Source: Dyadobacter sp. NIV53 (GTDB lineage: Bacteria; Bacteroidota; Bacteroidia; Cytophagales; Spirosomataceae). Taken from it: a stretch of 64,000 bases of DNA. Positions 27,822 to 36,113 of this stretch are shown piece after piece. Where the stretch lies: assembly GCF_019711195.1 (NCBI RefSeq), contig NZ_CP081299.1, positions 1 to 64,000 of the forward strand, given 5' to 3'. Within the stretch, counting starts at the first letter, position 1, and every line of letters begins with the position of its first letter. The position numbers and the translations under genes are program-made. The notes beneath the pieces were generated by a model. That model did not search any database. It saw only the letters and a program-made list of their open reading frames with translations, and was not told the DNA's origin.

Positions 27822-28507
27822 ATGAGTAACTATTCTAGTAGACCGCATCAAATGAGAAAATTTTATCACTTTACCTATAAAAGAACAGTATTGGCTCTAT
27901 CGTTCTTATATTTAATAACTTGCCCTAGCTGTAATAAGCAGGAGGATAATACAAGTTCAAATAAAAAATTAAGAGCTCTTGAAGCAGAAAACGAGACCTT
28001 GAAAAAGAAATTCAAAATTTAAACAAGCCTATTGACACAGTAGCACTTTATCAAGAAAATGGCATTAATGATCAAAAAGTAGTTAACAATAATTTAAATT
28101 TGATTAGAGACTTTTGTGATGATGATTTTAAACGATCTCGCTCAGAGCTGATTCAAGAAGGAAAAGAACTTGATTACAAAATTTCAAAAATTAATATTAC
28201 TGATGGGGTTTTAACTTATGGTGTTGTTATACCTGGGATAAATGGATTAATGGAATATGAGTGTAGTCCTAAATTGGGAGAGTTAACTGTTCGTTTTCGA
28301 GGAGATATTGAGTTTGCTCAATTACAATACGATGAAATAAAATCAAAAATTACATGGGAAGGATGTGAAAAAAGGGAAGTTGGGGAACTTTGTGAAGCGT
28401 TTCAAGAAATGGAAGCGTTTCCTTTGAAAACTCACTTCCTAATAAATATCGTAAAAGACGATCAAACTGGAATTTTTGTTTTTAAAAGAATTATTAGCCC
28501 TAAATGA
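27822..28507 (+). pseudogene. Putative lipoprotein with coiled coil, split by a frameshift
   Basis: The first part (from ATG 27822, or 27852) has a hydrophobic signal (TVLALSFLYLITCPSCNKQ) and a short heptad-like stretch (KLRALEAENETLKK). That frame stops at 28022. One extra A in GAAAAAGAAA (about 28004-28012) makes the frame continue as KKEIQNLNKPIDTVALYQE into the second part, whose tail ends at 28507. Repaired length is about 228 residues. No family recognised; the C-terminal part is a soluble alpha/beta domain with several Cys. The region is AT-richer than its neighbours. Confidence 0.6.
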
Positions 28508-28613
28508 TGAAGCTCGACTAATATTGGTAGACTAGACTATTCGGACCAAAATCCGTAGTCCTAACCTATTTAAAAGGAAAAACACATCACCAAACCCTTT
28601 CTATTAAAGTTAT

Positions 28614-28874
28614 ATGAGAAATTTAACTTCCATCCTTTCAGTAATATTTATCTTAACGAGTTGTTCAACAGGCTCTAATGGAAATGACTTTTGGATGCTG
28701 TTTGCTTTTCCATTATTGGGGGTAGCCTATTTTATAGGCAGAATTGCCCACGATTACTTTGAAAGAAATTTACCTGAGGAAAAGAAAAATAATGACCCTC
28801 AACCATTCCCCATAATGATAATTGGTTCTGTAATAATCGGGGCAATAATTTTACTATTCAAAATTATATTTTAA
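28614..28874 (+). CDS. Small lipoprotein with membrane helices (86 aa)
   Basis: It starts MRNLTSILSVIFILTSCSTG, a good lipoprotein signal with Cys17. A first hydrophobic segment (WMLFAFPLLGVAYFIG) and a second at the C-terminus (IMIIGSVIIGAIILLFKIIF) flank a polar stretch with Glu/Lys/Asn. Family not recognised. Located between the split lipoprotein and the mobilization-like remnant; its stop abuts that remnant's stop on the other strand. Confidence 0.6.
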   Translation: MRNLTSILSVIFILTSCSTGSNGNDFWMLFAFPLLGVAYFIGRIAHDYFERNLPEEKKNNDPQPFPIMIIGSVIIGAIILLFKIIF

Positions 28875-29003
28875 CTACATCCCCAAACCTCTCTTTTTCT
28901 GCTGCTCCTGCTGATATTTAATTTCCGGCTGCTGCCCCAGCGCTTTCTTTTCCCTTTTATTCTGCTCCAAAGCTTGGTCTTTAGCTTGTTTGGTCTGGTC
29001 GGG
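28875..29003 (-). pseudogene. C-terminal remnant, possibly of a mobilization protein/relaxase
   Basis: On the minus strand 42 codons are open after a stop. They read as a Gln/Lys-rich tail (DQTKQAKDQALEQNKREKK, then EIKYQQEQQKKRGLGM) and end in a stop at 28875. This composition resembles the C-terminal tails of Bacteroidota relaxase/mobilization proteins, from memory only. No start codon, no catalytic part and no upstream continuation are visible, so it is a fragment if anything. Confidence 0.35.
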
Positions 29004-29208
29004 TTAAATTAAAAGAAAGTGCAAAAACCGTCACGAGTTTTGTAAAGCAAAATAATCTGATCAATATCCCATTTATCTAATTCTCAGCCTAGTCTATGAA
29101 GATATTTTAAGAATAGTCAAGTATAGCAAATGACGACTCAGGTCTTTCTTGTTATTTTAGATCAATAATTCATTTTTAAAGGTGTTGAGGCTGATCATAG
29201 ATGCCGGC

Positions 29209-29237
29209 AGGGTGACCGGATACGATCCGTTCACCCT
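29209..29237. repeat. Hairpin between the remnant and rlmD
   Basis: Arms AGGGTGACCGGA (29209-29220) and TCCGTTCACCCT (29226-29237) pair at 11 of 12 positions with a 5-base loop. It is the most GC-rich stretch nearby and lies just past the rlmD stop (minus strand). No T-run follows on either strand, so its role is open. Confidence 0.5.
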
Positions 29238-29253
29238 TGAACCATTAACCTAT

Positions 29254-30654
29254 TTACCCCCTCCTTTTCAACAACGCTACATTTTCAACGTGATGCGTGT
29301 TCGGGAACATATCTACCGGCTGAACCCTTGTTACTTCATAATCGTCGGCCATAAGTGCCAGATCCCTCGCCTGGGTTGCCGTATTACAGCTAACATATAC
29401 TACGCGGTCAGGAGCTGCTTTTAATATCGTTTCTACTACCGGCTGATCCATTCCTGCTCTTGGCGGATCGGTAATAATTACATCAGGCCTACCGTGTTTT
29501 CTTAAAAATTCTTCATTCATAATCCGGCGCATATCTCCCGCAAAAAATGAAGTATTGGTTATGCCGTTTATTTTCGAATTAATTCTTGCATCTTCTACCG
29601 CCGCCTCTACATATTCTATACCAATAACTTTCTTTGCCTGCCTCGCTACAAAGTTGGCAATCGTACCGGTACCTGTATATAGATCATAAACAAATTCATT
29701 ACCTGTCAAACCGGCAAATTCCCGTGTTACACTAAATAAATTATAAGCCTGGGCAGAATTGGTTTGGTAAAAGGATTTTGGGCCAACCAGGAAAGTCAGG
29801 TCTTCCATTGTTTCTCTGATATTAGTTTCTCCCGAGTAATGTATAACCTCCTGATCCTGGTAAGAATCATTTCCTTTGAGATTAACAATGTAATTGAGGG
29901 ATGTAATTTCAGCATGCGTTTTCTGTAAATACTGCATCACCATTTCTATAGCCTCATCATTTTGCTCCCCAAATTGTACGATTACCATGACATCACCAGA
30001 ATTCGCTGTACGTATAACCAGATTCCTTAACGTACCTACATTGAAACGTACGTCGTAATAAGGTATTCCATGCAACTCGCCAAAATGATGTAGAGAATTC
30101 CTGATCGTATTGGAAGGATCAGGCTGAAGGTGGCAATGGTCAACTGTAAAAATTTTATCAAACCTTTTCGGAACATGAAATCCCAAAGCATGTTTGGTAA
30201 ACTGTGCTCCCGAATCCATTTGTTCCTTGGTAAGCCAGCGCCAGTTGGAAAAAGTAAATTCCAGTTTATTGCGGTAATATTCTGTTTTTGGCGCTGCCAG
30301 AATTGGATTAATTACAACGTCTTTTATTTTTCCTATCCTTTCAAAATGGTCAACTACCTGCTGCCTTTTAAAATTAAGCTGGTGCTCATAACCGATATGC
30401 TGCCATTTGCATCCGCCACAAACCGAATAATGCAAACAATAAGGCTCCGTCCGCATGGTAGATTTGGAATGAACTTTTGTAACAATGGCTTCCTTTAATT
30501 TCTTTTTGACTTTGACGACTTCCAGATCAACTATGTCACCGGGAGCAACATTCCCTTCTACAAAAATTACGCCGTCTTCTGATTTAAATATACATTTGCC
30601 TTCTGCCGCGAAATCCGTAATTTCAACGTATTCATAGGTATTCTTTTTGGACAT
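29254..30654 (-). CDS. rlmD: 23S rRNA (uracil-5)-methyltransferase, RlmD/RumA type
   Basis: SAM-dependent m5U methyltransferase, 466 residues. An N-terminal TRAM domain (about 1-60) is followed by the iron-sulfur cysteines CLHYSVCGGCKW and a fourth Cys in TVDHCHLQP. The SAM site is YDLYTGTGTIANFVA and the catalytic Cys is in VYVSCNTATQARDL, with ITDPPRAGMD before it. The cluster Cys set is what separates RlmD/RumA from TrmA. ATG 30654. The T9SS gene starts divergently at 30718. Confidence 0.9.
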   Translation of the reverse strand: MSKKNTYEYVEITDFAAEGKCIFKSEDGVIFVEGNVAPGDIVDLEVVKVKKKLKEAIVTKVHSKSTMRTEPYCLHYSVCGGCKWQHIGYEHQLNFKRQQVVDHFERIGKIKDVVINPILAAPKTEYYRNKLEFTFSNWRWLTKEQMDSGAQFTKHALGFHVPKRFDKIFTVDHCHLQPDPSNTIRNSLHHFGELHGIPYYDVRFNVGTLRNLVIRTANSGDVMVIVQFGEQNDEAIEMVMQYLQKTHAEITSLNYIVNLKGNDSYQDQEVIHYSGETNIRETMEDLTFLVGPKSFYQTNSAQAYNLFSVTREFAGLTGNEFVYDLYTGTGTIANFVARQAKKVIGIEYVEAAVEDARINSKINGITNTSFFAGDMRRIMNEEFLRKHGRPDVIITDPPRAGMDQPVVETILKAAPDRVVYVSCNTATQARDLALMADDYEVTRVQPVDMFPNTHHVENVALLKRRG

Positions 30655-30717
30655 ATTTCTTTTATTAATTACTCGACCCGAATATTATCGGATACAATTT
30701 ACTACCATTTTTAAGCC

Positions 30718-32925
30718 ATGAAAAATCAGTTTACCCTACTATTTCTGATTCTGCTGTCCTTCTTTAATGCAAATGCAACTCATATAGTCGGTGGCCAGCT
30801 TTTTATTACTGAAAACAAAGGCTCGTATTATAACTACAAAATAGGGCTCACGATGTACTTCGATGCCATCAATGGCAATCCGGGCGCTGAAGATCCATTT
30901 GTAAACATTTATGTCTTTAGAAAAAGAGACAACGTATCGGTTGGCTATCTTCAGGCCCCAAAAATAGAACGAAAATCGGTCAATTACACCAATCCAGTGT
31001 GTGGAATCTCAACTTTGGAAACCATTATGATCACTTATGCCTCGGATTTAAGGCTTGAAGGAAGTGCATTTAATGACCCGCAAGGCTATTATATGGTGTG
31101 GGACCGCTGTTGCAGGAACGGAACAATTACCAATATAAAAATACCCGGCGATGCAGGAAGTTTGTTTTATCTGGAATTTCCACCAATAGTTAAAAATAAT
31201 GTCAATTTTAGTAATTCTTCTCCTGTCTTTCCTACCATACAGGGTGATTATGCATGTGTAAATGCACCTTTTCTGTTCAATTTTGGCGGAACCGACGCCG
31301 ATGGAGATAGTCTGGTTTACAGCCTTATAACACCAATGCAGGGATATTCAACCAAAGATGTACCAAGCGCACCCGGACAGGGAGCTTCCAGTTATCCCAC
31401 AGTAACCTGGATCGACGGCGTTACTATTGCTAACATTATTCCAGGCCCCAAACCCCTTACAGTTGATTCCAAAACCGGAATGCTTTCAGTTACGGCAGGA
31501 AGTACAGGCCTGTATGTGTTCACAGTCCGGGTAGATGAATACCGTAATAAAACCAAAATTGGCACTTTGACACGTGATTTCCAGCTGAAAGTAGTGGACT
31601 GCCCCAAAATGGATGCCCCAAAATTGCTTTTCAAACCTGTCGGCAGAGATACTTTTTACACACAAAATGAAATTATCACAATAACAAAAGATGATCCCAA
31701 TTGTTTTGAAGTAATGGTTACTGATCCGTCTATCAATGATCACATTAAAATAAACGGTGTGGCCATCAACAATTCCGAAAACTACTTTACCGTCCTGCCC
31801 GCTGAATTTCAAACAACAACTGCTAATGATACCATGCGTTTTCAGATCTGTCTGGACGAGTGTTTTGTAACCTATGACAACCGGCCGATCAGGATTGAAC
31901 TGATTGCGGAAGATCAGAGTTGTCCAGTGCCTTTGTCTGATACATTGACCATTTTCATCAGGCGTGAAAGCAGCGGCAATACAGCGCCTGTGGTTACGAC
32001 ATCACTGACAAACGATTACGTACATGCTACAGCGGGGCTGCCGGTTAAATTTACGGTTTATGGTAAGGATATAGATAAGGACAGCATTGCCTTGTCTGCG
32101 CAAGGGCAGGATTTTACGATTTCTTCACAAGGGATGGTTTTTAATCCAATTTCAGGAAAAGAAACAATTCAGCAGAATTTCACCTGGACTCCGCCCTGCA
32201 ATGCAAAAAAAGGAGATACGCTTGCTGTAGATTTTCTACTTAAAGATCTGCGCTGTTCAGGAAATCCCCTTGGCGTTTCTAAACCGGTTTATTTTATTAT
32301 TGATCAGTCACCAAACAATCCGCCTTCTGTTTCGACAGATCTGAATTCTTCCACTATTTCCTATACAATCGGTAATTCAGGAACTATAGAATTCAATGTG
32401 TTGGCAACGGATGCTGATACTAACACAATTACTTTGGCAGCTCTGGGCCGTGGCTTTGATATGCAGGCCATGGGTATGAATTTCACTAATAAAACCGGTA
32501 TTAAAAATTTAACTTCTCCTTATTCCTGGACACCGGATTGCGCTTTAATGAATGGTTCTACAGAACAGGTTTTTACAATTGACTTCATTACCGCCGACAA
32601 AAATTGCCTTTCTGCAAGCGATACAACAACGGTAGAAGTAACCATAAAAGACAATGCAGAAGATCAAATGCCTGAACTGCCAAATGTGATTACACCAAAT
32701 GGTGATGGCAAAAATGACTGCCTTCTGCTCGACAATCTTCCAGCTGGAACCTGTGTAAACCAGTTCAAAGATGTAACCATTTTTAACCGATGGGGAAAAC
32801 AGGTTTACTATTCAATCGAAAAAGATAAAAACTGGTGCCCCTCAGATATTTCAGGAGGTTACTATTATTATCTTATCCGTTATACCAACCAATCATATAA
32901 AAGCGGATTAACTGTTTTGAAATAA
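30718..32925 (+). CDS. Secreted cell-surface protein with T9SS type B sorting domain
   Basis: A 735-residue precursor with a signal peptide (QFTLLFLILLSFFNANA). Its long beta-rich Cys-containing ectodomain has two repeated Ig/cadherin-like units near 430-650, both containing a DxDxDxxxL-type segment (KDIDKDSIALSAQG, TDADTNTITLAALG). The gliding-motility-associated C-terminal domain is LPNVITPNGDGKNDCLLLDN, IFNRWGKQVYY and SGGYYYYLIRY. Such proteins are placed on the surface or released by type IX secretion and serve in adhesion. ATG 30718. Confidence 0.88.
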   Translation: MKNQFTLLFLILLSFFNANATHIVGGQLFITENKGSYYNYKIGLTMYFDAINGNPGAEDPFVNIYVFRKRDNVSVGYLQAPKIERKSVNYTNPVCGISTLETIMITYASDLRLEGSAFNDPQGYYMVWDRCCRNGTITNIKIPGDAGSLFYLEFPPIVKNNVNFSNSSPVFPTIQGDYACVNAPFLFNFGGTDADGDSLVYSLITPMQGYSTKDVPSAPGQGASSYPTVTWIDGVTIANIIPGPKPLTVDSKTGMLSVTAGSTGLYVFTVRVDEYRNKTKIGTLTRDFQLKVVDCPKMDAPKLLFKPVGRDTFYTQNEIITITKDDPNCFEVMVTDPSINDHIKINGVAINNSENYFTVLPAEFQTTTANDTMRFQICLDECFVTYDNRPIRIELIAEDQSCPVPLSDTLTIFIRRESSGNTAPVVTTSLTNDYVHATAGLPVKFTVYGKDIDKDSIALSAQGQDFTISSQGMVFNPISGKETIQQNFTWTPPCNAKKGDTLAVDFLLKDLRCSGNPLGVSKPVYFIIDQSPNNPPSVSTDLNSSTISYTIGNSGTIEFNVLATDADTNTITLAALGRGFDMQAMGMNFTNKTGIKNLTSPYSWTPDCALMNGSTEQVFTIDFITADKNCLSASDTTTVEVTIKDNAEDQMPELPNVITPNGDGKNDCLLLDNLPAGTCVNQFKDVTIFNRWGKQVYYSIEKDKNWCPSDISGGYYYYLIRYTNQSYKSGLTVLK

Positions 32926-32964
32926 TCATTGCCCCGACTGTTATATTATTATTTCATACGTCAA

Positions 32965-32995
32965 AGATGCGGAAATTCGCATCTGCTATTTTTGC
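32965..32995 (+). terminator. Probable terminator after the T9SS surface protein gene
   Basis: Stem AGATGCG/CGCATCT with a 6-base loop, then GCTATTTTTG. Good stem, modest T-run. Confidence 0.6.
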
Positions 32996-33079
32996 TCTCT
33001 GCTCTACAAATAATTGATCATTAAGAAACCGGAAGGCACATCGGGTTGTTAGAAAAAAGTACTAACTATTTTCAACAGG

Positions 33080-33487
33080 ATGTTAACTTCATTTCAGTGG
33101 TCATTTCTTTTAGCGCGGCTTGCAATAGGAATGAGTATGTTTGGGCATGGACTGGTCCGGATTCCAAAGCTACACGGATTCAGTAACTGGATGCTTGGAC
33201 AATTTCAGAAATCTATACTTCCAAATGCAATTGTTGAACCATTCAGTTATATCCTTCCGGTTGCTGAGTTCTCTATTGGATTGTTATTGTTGCTGGGACT
33301 GTTTACCAGGCAGGCACTCATCGCCGGAAGCTTTGTTATGATTGCCTTGATTTTTGGATCTTCCATGATAGAGGAATGGGGCGCTATCCCGTCGCAACTT
33401 TTCCATGCTGCTTACTTTTCAATATTACTATGCTTTGTACATTCATACAATGTTTTTGCACTGGATAATCTTATCAAAAAAACATGA
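33080..33487 (+). CDS. DoxX family membrane protein
   Basis: A 135-residue protein with four membrane helices and the DoxX signature features: LARLAIGMSMFGHGLVRIPK near the N-terminus, VAEFSIGLLLLLGLFTRQA, then the closing SYNVFALDNL. DoxX relatives occur in redox and sulfur-oxidation contexts. Precedes the aldo/keto reductase and Rrf2 genes on the same strand, separated by about 180 bases. Confidence 0.82.
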   Translation: MLTSFQWSFLLARLAIGMSMFGHGLVRIPKLHGFSNWMLGQFQKSILPNAIVEPFSYILPVAEFSIGLLLLLGLFTRQALIAGSFVMIALIFGSSMIEEWGAIPSQLFHAAYFSILLCFVHSYNVFALDNLIKKT

Positions 33488-33534
33488 GTACAATTCAATA
33501 ATATACTGTATTAATAATAAGCTAAATACATATC

Positions 33535-33591
33535 ATACATTCAATTTTATCGATAAGACAGTACCTTTTAGTATGTATTAAATGTACTAAA
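33535..33591 (+). promoter_or_regulatory. AT-rich repeated sites upstream of the aldo/keto reductase
   Basis: ATACATTCAA (33535-33544) is followed by a palindrome TTTAGTA-n11-TACTAAA (33567-33591) containing TATGTATTAAATGTA (33572-33586). Both words recur upstream of the dioxygenase gene (TATGTATTAAAAGTA at 35961-35975, ATACATTCAA near 36024). A shared transcription factor is a plausible reading; not tested. Confidence 0.4.
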
Positions 33592-33663
33592 CTATTATTT
33601 TTTATAGTACATGCTTTACTAATAATAGGTATCCTACTTTTCATATTATATATTTTTAACAAC

Positions 33664-34614
33664 ATGATTAAAAGACAATTAGGAAATTCTGATTTATATG
33701 TTGCGCCTCTCACTTTGGGTGGAAATGTATTTGGCTGGACCATTGATGAAGCAAAATCTTTTGAAATACTGGATGGATTTGTTAGTGCCGGATTCAATTT
33801 TATAGATACAGCAGATGTTTATTCAAGCTGGGCACCGGGAAATACTGGTGGTGAGTCGGAAACGATTATTGGTAAATGGATGAAAGAAAAGGGTAACCGT
33901 GAGCATGTGATCATTGCTACGAAAGTCGGTGCTGATATGGGTCAGGGAAGAAAAGACCTAAGTAAAAATTACATTGTTAAGGCCGTTGAAGATTCCCTGA
34001 AACGTCTGCAAACTGATTATATAGATCTCTATCAAACACACTGGGACGACTTGCTTACACCAGTTGAGGAAACCTTAGAAACTTACTCGGAATTAATAAA
34101 GGAAGGAAAAGTACGCTGGATTGGTGCGTCAAATCTTTCAGTTGCCCGGTTAAGCGAATCACTCGAAGCCAGTAAAGAGAATAGTTTTCCAGCGTACCAG
34201 ACATTTCAGCCAGAATACAATCTATACGCCAGAGAGGGATTTGAAAAGGAAATGGAGGTGGTTTGTCTTGAAAATAATTTGGGTGTTATCAATTATTATT
34301 CTCTTGCCAGTGGTTTCTTAACCGGAAAATACCGCAGTGAAGCAGACCTTGGCCAAAGTGCAAGAGGAGGTGGAATAAAAGATTTTTTAAATGAGCGAGG
34401 CTTTAAAATTTTAAAAGCACTGGATGAAATATCAACCCGCTATGAAACGGATCAGTCAAGTGTCGCTATTGCATGGCTGATTGCCAGAAAATCAGTAACT
34501 GCACCCATTGCCAGTGCTACAAACTTAAAGCAACTAGAAGCGCTGACGAATGCTGCTGACCTGAATCTGGACGCAAGTGCTATTGAAATTTTAAATAAGG
34601 CAAGTTCTTATTGA
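33664..34614 (+). CDS. Aldo/keto reductase
   Basis: NAD(P)H-dependent carbonyl reductase of the TIM-barrel family, 316 residues. The catalytic tetrad is visible: Asp/Tyr in FIDTADVYSSW, Lys in IATKVGADMG, His in DLYQTHWDD. Coenzyme-binding features (IGASNLSVA, the C-terminal APIASATNLKQLEAL) are also present. A strong terminator follows at 34640. Substrate unknown; the oxidoreductase-rich neighbourhood and Rrf2 regulator suggest stress or electrophile handling. Confidence 0.9.
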   Translation: MIKRQLGNSDLYVAPLTLGGNVFGWTIDEAKSFEILDGFVSAGFNFIDTADVYSSWAPGNTGGESETIIGKWMKEKGNREHVIIATKVGADMGQGRKDLSKNYIVKAVEDSLKRLQTDYIDLYQTHWDDLLTPVEETLETYSELIKEGKVRWIGASNLSVARLSESLEASKENSFPAYQTFQPEYNLYAREGFEKEMEVVCLENNLGVINYYSLASGFLTGKYRSEADLGQSARGGGIKDFLNERGFKILKALDEISTRYETDQSSVAIAWLIARKSVTAPIASATNLKQLEALTNAADLNLDASAIEILNKASSY

Positions 34615-34639
34615 ATAAATTAAGCCCTTAAATTTTCAC

Positions 34640-34670
34640 AAAGCTGCATCATTCCGGTGCAGCTTTTTTT
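34640..34670 (+). terminator. Terminator of the aldo/keto reductase gene
   Basis: AAAGCTGCA / TGCAGCTTT stem with a 9-base loop, followed by a total of seven T; 26 bases after the stop codon. Confidence 0.92.
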
Positions 34671-34718
34671 ATTTTAAAAACTTTAAAATTCCGTAGAACT
34701 TTAATTTTAACAGAAACG

Positions 34719-34755
34719 TATTCATACTGTAATAAAAATAATTACAGTATGAATA
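34719..34755. promoter_or_regulatory. Putative operator of the Rrf2 regulator, overlapping its start codon
   Basis: A perfect 15-bp inverted repeat: TATTCATACTGTAAT (34719-34733), 7-base spacer, exact complement (34741-34755). The start ATG (34749) lies in the second arm. Such a large symmetric site fits a dimeric winged-helix repressor, and the position predicts autoregulation. Confidence 0.75.
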
Positions 34756-35159
34756 ATAGTAAATTTGCTATCTCAGTACATATTCTGACGCTGTTAGCAA
34801 CTGCGGAAGAGGAATGGATGTCTTCGGAATATCTTGCCGGCAGTATTAATATTAATCCGGTTATGGTGCGCAAAGAGTTGATCAATCTGCGTGAATCTGG
34901 ATTAGTTACCAGCAAGGAAGGAAAATCAGGTGGGAGCAAATTAGGTAAGTCCCCTGACGCGATCCTGATGTCTCACGTATATGAAGCTGTAAGACAAACC
35001 GAGCTTCTGGGAAAAGGAAGGAACTCACTTAATCCTCACTGTCCGGTTGGCCGGAAAATTAATGAACACCTGGATAGTCTGTACGAGGAATCCGAGAGAG
35101 CATTGATTACGAGTCTGGCCAAAACTACTCTAGCAGATTTTTGTAAGAAATTTGATTAA
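34749..35159 (+). CDS. Rrf2 family transcriptional regulator
   Basis: A 136-residue winged-helix regulator. Seen: KFAISVHILTLLATAEEEW (helix 1), SSEYLAGSININPVMVRKE (recognition region), the wing GLVTSKEGKSGGSKLGKSP, and the dimerisation tail. The three-Cys cluster of Fe-S Rrf2 proteins (IscR, NsrR) is absent; a single Cys in NPHCPVGRKI and one in ADFCKKF remain. This resembles Rrf2 proteins that sense thiol oxidation rather than hold a cluster (inference). Probable target sites at 34719-34755 and 35174-35196. Confidence 0.88.
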   Translation: MNNSKFAISVHILTLLATAEEEWMSSEYLAGSININPVMVRKELINLRESGLVTSKEGKSGGSKLGKSPDAILMSHVYEAVRQTELLGKGRNSLNPHCPVGRKINEHLDSLYEESERALITSLAKTTLADFCKKFD

Positions 35160-35173
35160 TTTTTTTTCAACAA

Positions 35174-35196
35174 ACTGTAACATTTTTTATTTCAGT
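35174..35196. promoter_or_regulatory. Second putative Rrf2 site, upstream of the NmrA-type gene
   Basis: ACTGTAA-N9-TTTCAGT, followed by AT. The rrf2 operator has ACTGTAA-N9-TTACAGT, followed by AT. Same half-site spacing and one mismatch, 35 bases before the NmrA-type gene's ATG. Confidence 0.55.
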
Positions 35197-35230
35197 ATAT
35201 ATATTTTTTTAATATCAAAAGTTTAATAAA

Positions 35231-35883
35231 ATGAAAATTGCACTAATTGGGGCAACAGGATTTGTGGGCTCGCATGTTTTGACAGAATTGGTTAATCGTG
35301 GTCATGAAGTTACTGCTATATCGCGAAACCCGGAAAAGCTGGATATAGACAGCAAGCTTGTTAAATCAACACAAGCAGACGTATTTAATGAAGATGAATT
35401 TGCCAGGATAATTGAAGGGCATGATGCGGTTATCAGCGCATATAATCCTGGCTGGACCAACCCCAATATATACAATGAATTTTTAGCAGGTGCGCAGGCG
35501 ATACAGGCAGCAGTGAAAAAATCCGGTGTTAAAAGAATACTGGTAGTTGGTGGAGCAGGTAGTCTGGAAATTGCTCCCGGAATACAGTTGGTTGATACAC
35601 CTGAATTTCCGGAACAGTTTAAACCGGGAGCTACATCCGCCCGTGATTACCTTAATATTCTTAAAAAGAACTTAATCTGGATTGGACTTTTCTAAGTCCG
35701 GCAATTGAAATGCATCAGGGAACATCCGGTGTACGAAGAGGGACTTACAGAACAGGACTCGATAATCCAGTATTTGATAAAAACGGCAGAAGTGTATTGT
35801 CTGTAGAAGATCTGGCCCTTGCTATTGTTGACGAAATAGAAAATCCACAGTTCATACAAAAGCGCTTTACTGCTGCATACTAA
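35231..35883 (+). pseudogene. NAD(P)-binding (NmrA/SDR-type) oxidoreductase, split by a frameshift
   Basis: The N-terminal Rossmann motif IGATGFVGSHVLTEL and VVGGAGSLEIAPG are intact. The reading frame then goes wrong after LNILKK and stops at 35695. With one more A in TTAAAAAGAACTT (about 35660-35668) the protein continues KKELNLDWTFLSPAIEMH and GVRRGTYRTGLDNPV, ending ENPQFIQKRFTAAY at the stop 35881-35883; about 217 residues. This is the complete family pattern. Under the putative Rrf2 site. Very likely a sequence error or slippage rather than a dead gene. Confidence 0.85.
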
Positions 35884-35886
35884 CAG

Positions 35887-35939
35887 TATTGTATAAAATG
35901 TTAGAAATGTATTTTATGCATCTAACATTTTATACAATA
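35887..35939. terminator. Perfect 19-bp inverted repeat after the NmrA-type gene
   Basis: Arms TATTGTATAAAATGTTAGA (35887-35905) and exact complement (35921-35939), 15-base loop, starting three bases after the stop codon. A short T-run (AGTATTTTTA) follows. Terminator is the first reading, although the stem is strikingly long and AT-rich; a DNA-binding site is an alternative. Confidence 0.65.
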
Positions 35940-36021
35940 TAGTATTTTTAAATTTTAATATATGTATTAAAAGTAATATACTAATAAAAATAAATTAACA
36001 TATTATATCATAGTTACATTT

Positions 36022-36076
36022 AATACATTCAAAACATATTAAATATACATTTACTTTGATATTTTTTGAATGTATT
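36022..36076. repeat. Wide inverted repeat upstream of the dioxygenase gene
   Basis: Arms AATACATTCAAAA (36022-36034) and exact complement (36064-36076) with a 29-base spacer, 38 bases before the ATG. A -7-like or operator role is possible. Shares the word ATACATTCAA with the region upstream of the aldo/keto reductase. Confidence 0.5.
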
Positions 36077-36113
36077 TTTCTTGTAAAAATCTTTTAATCA
36101 AATATATACATCA

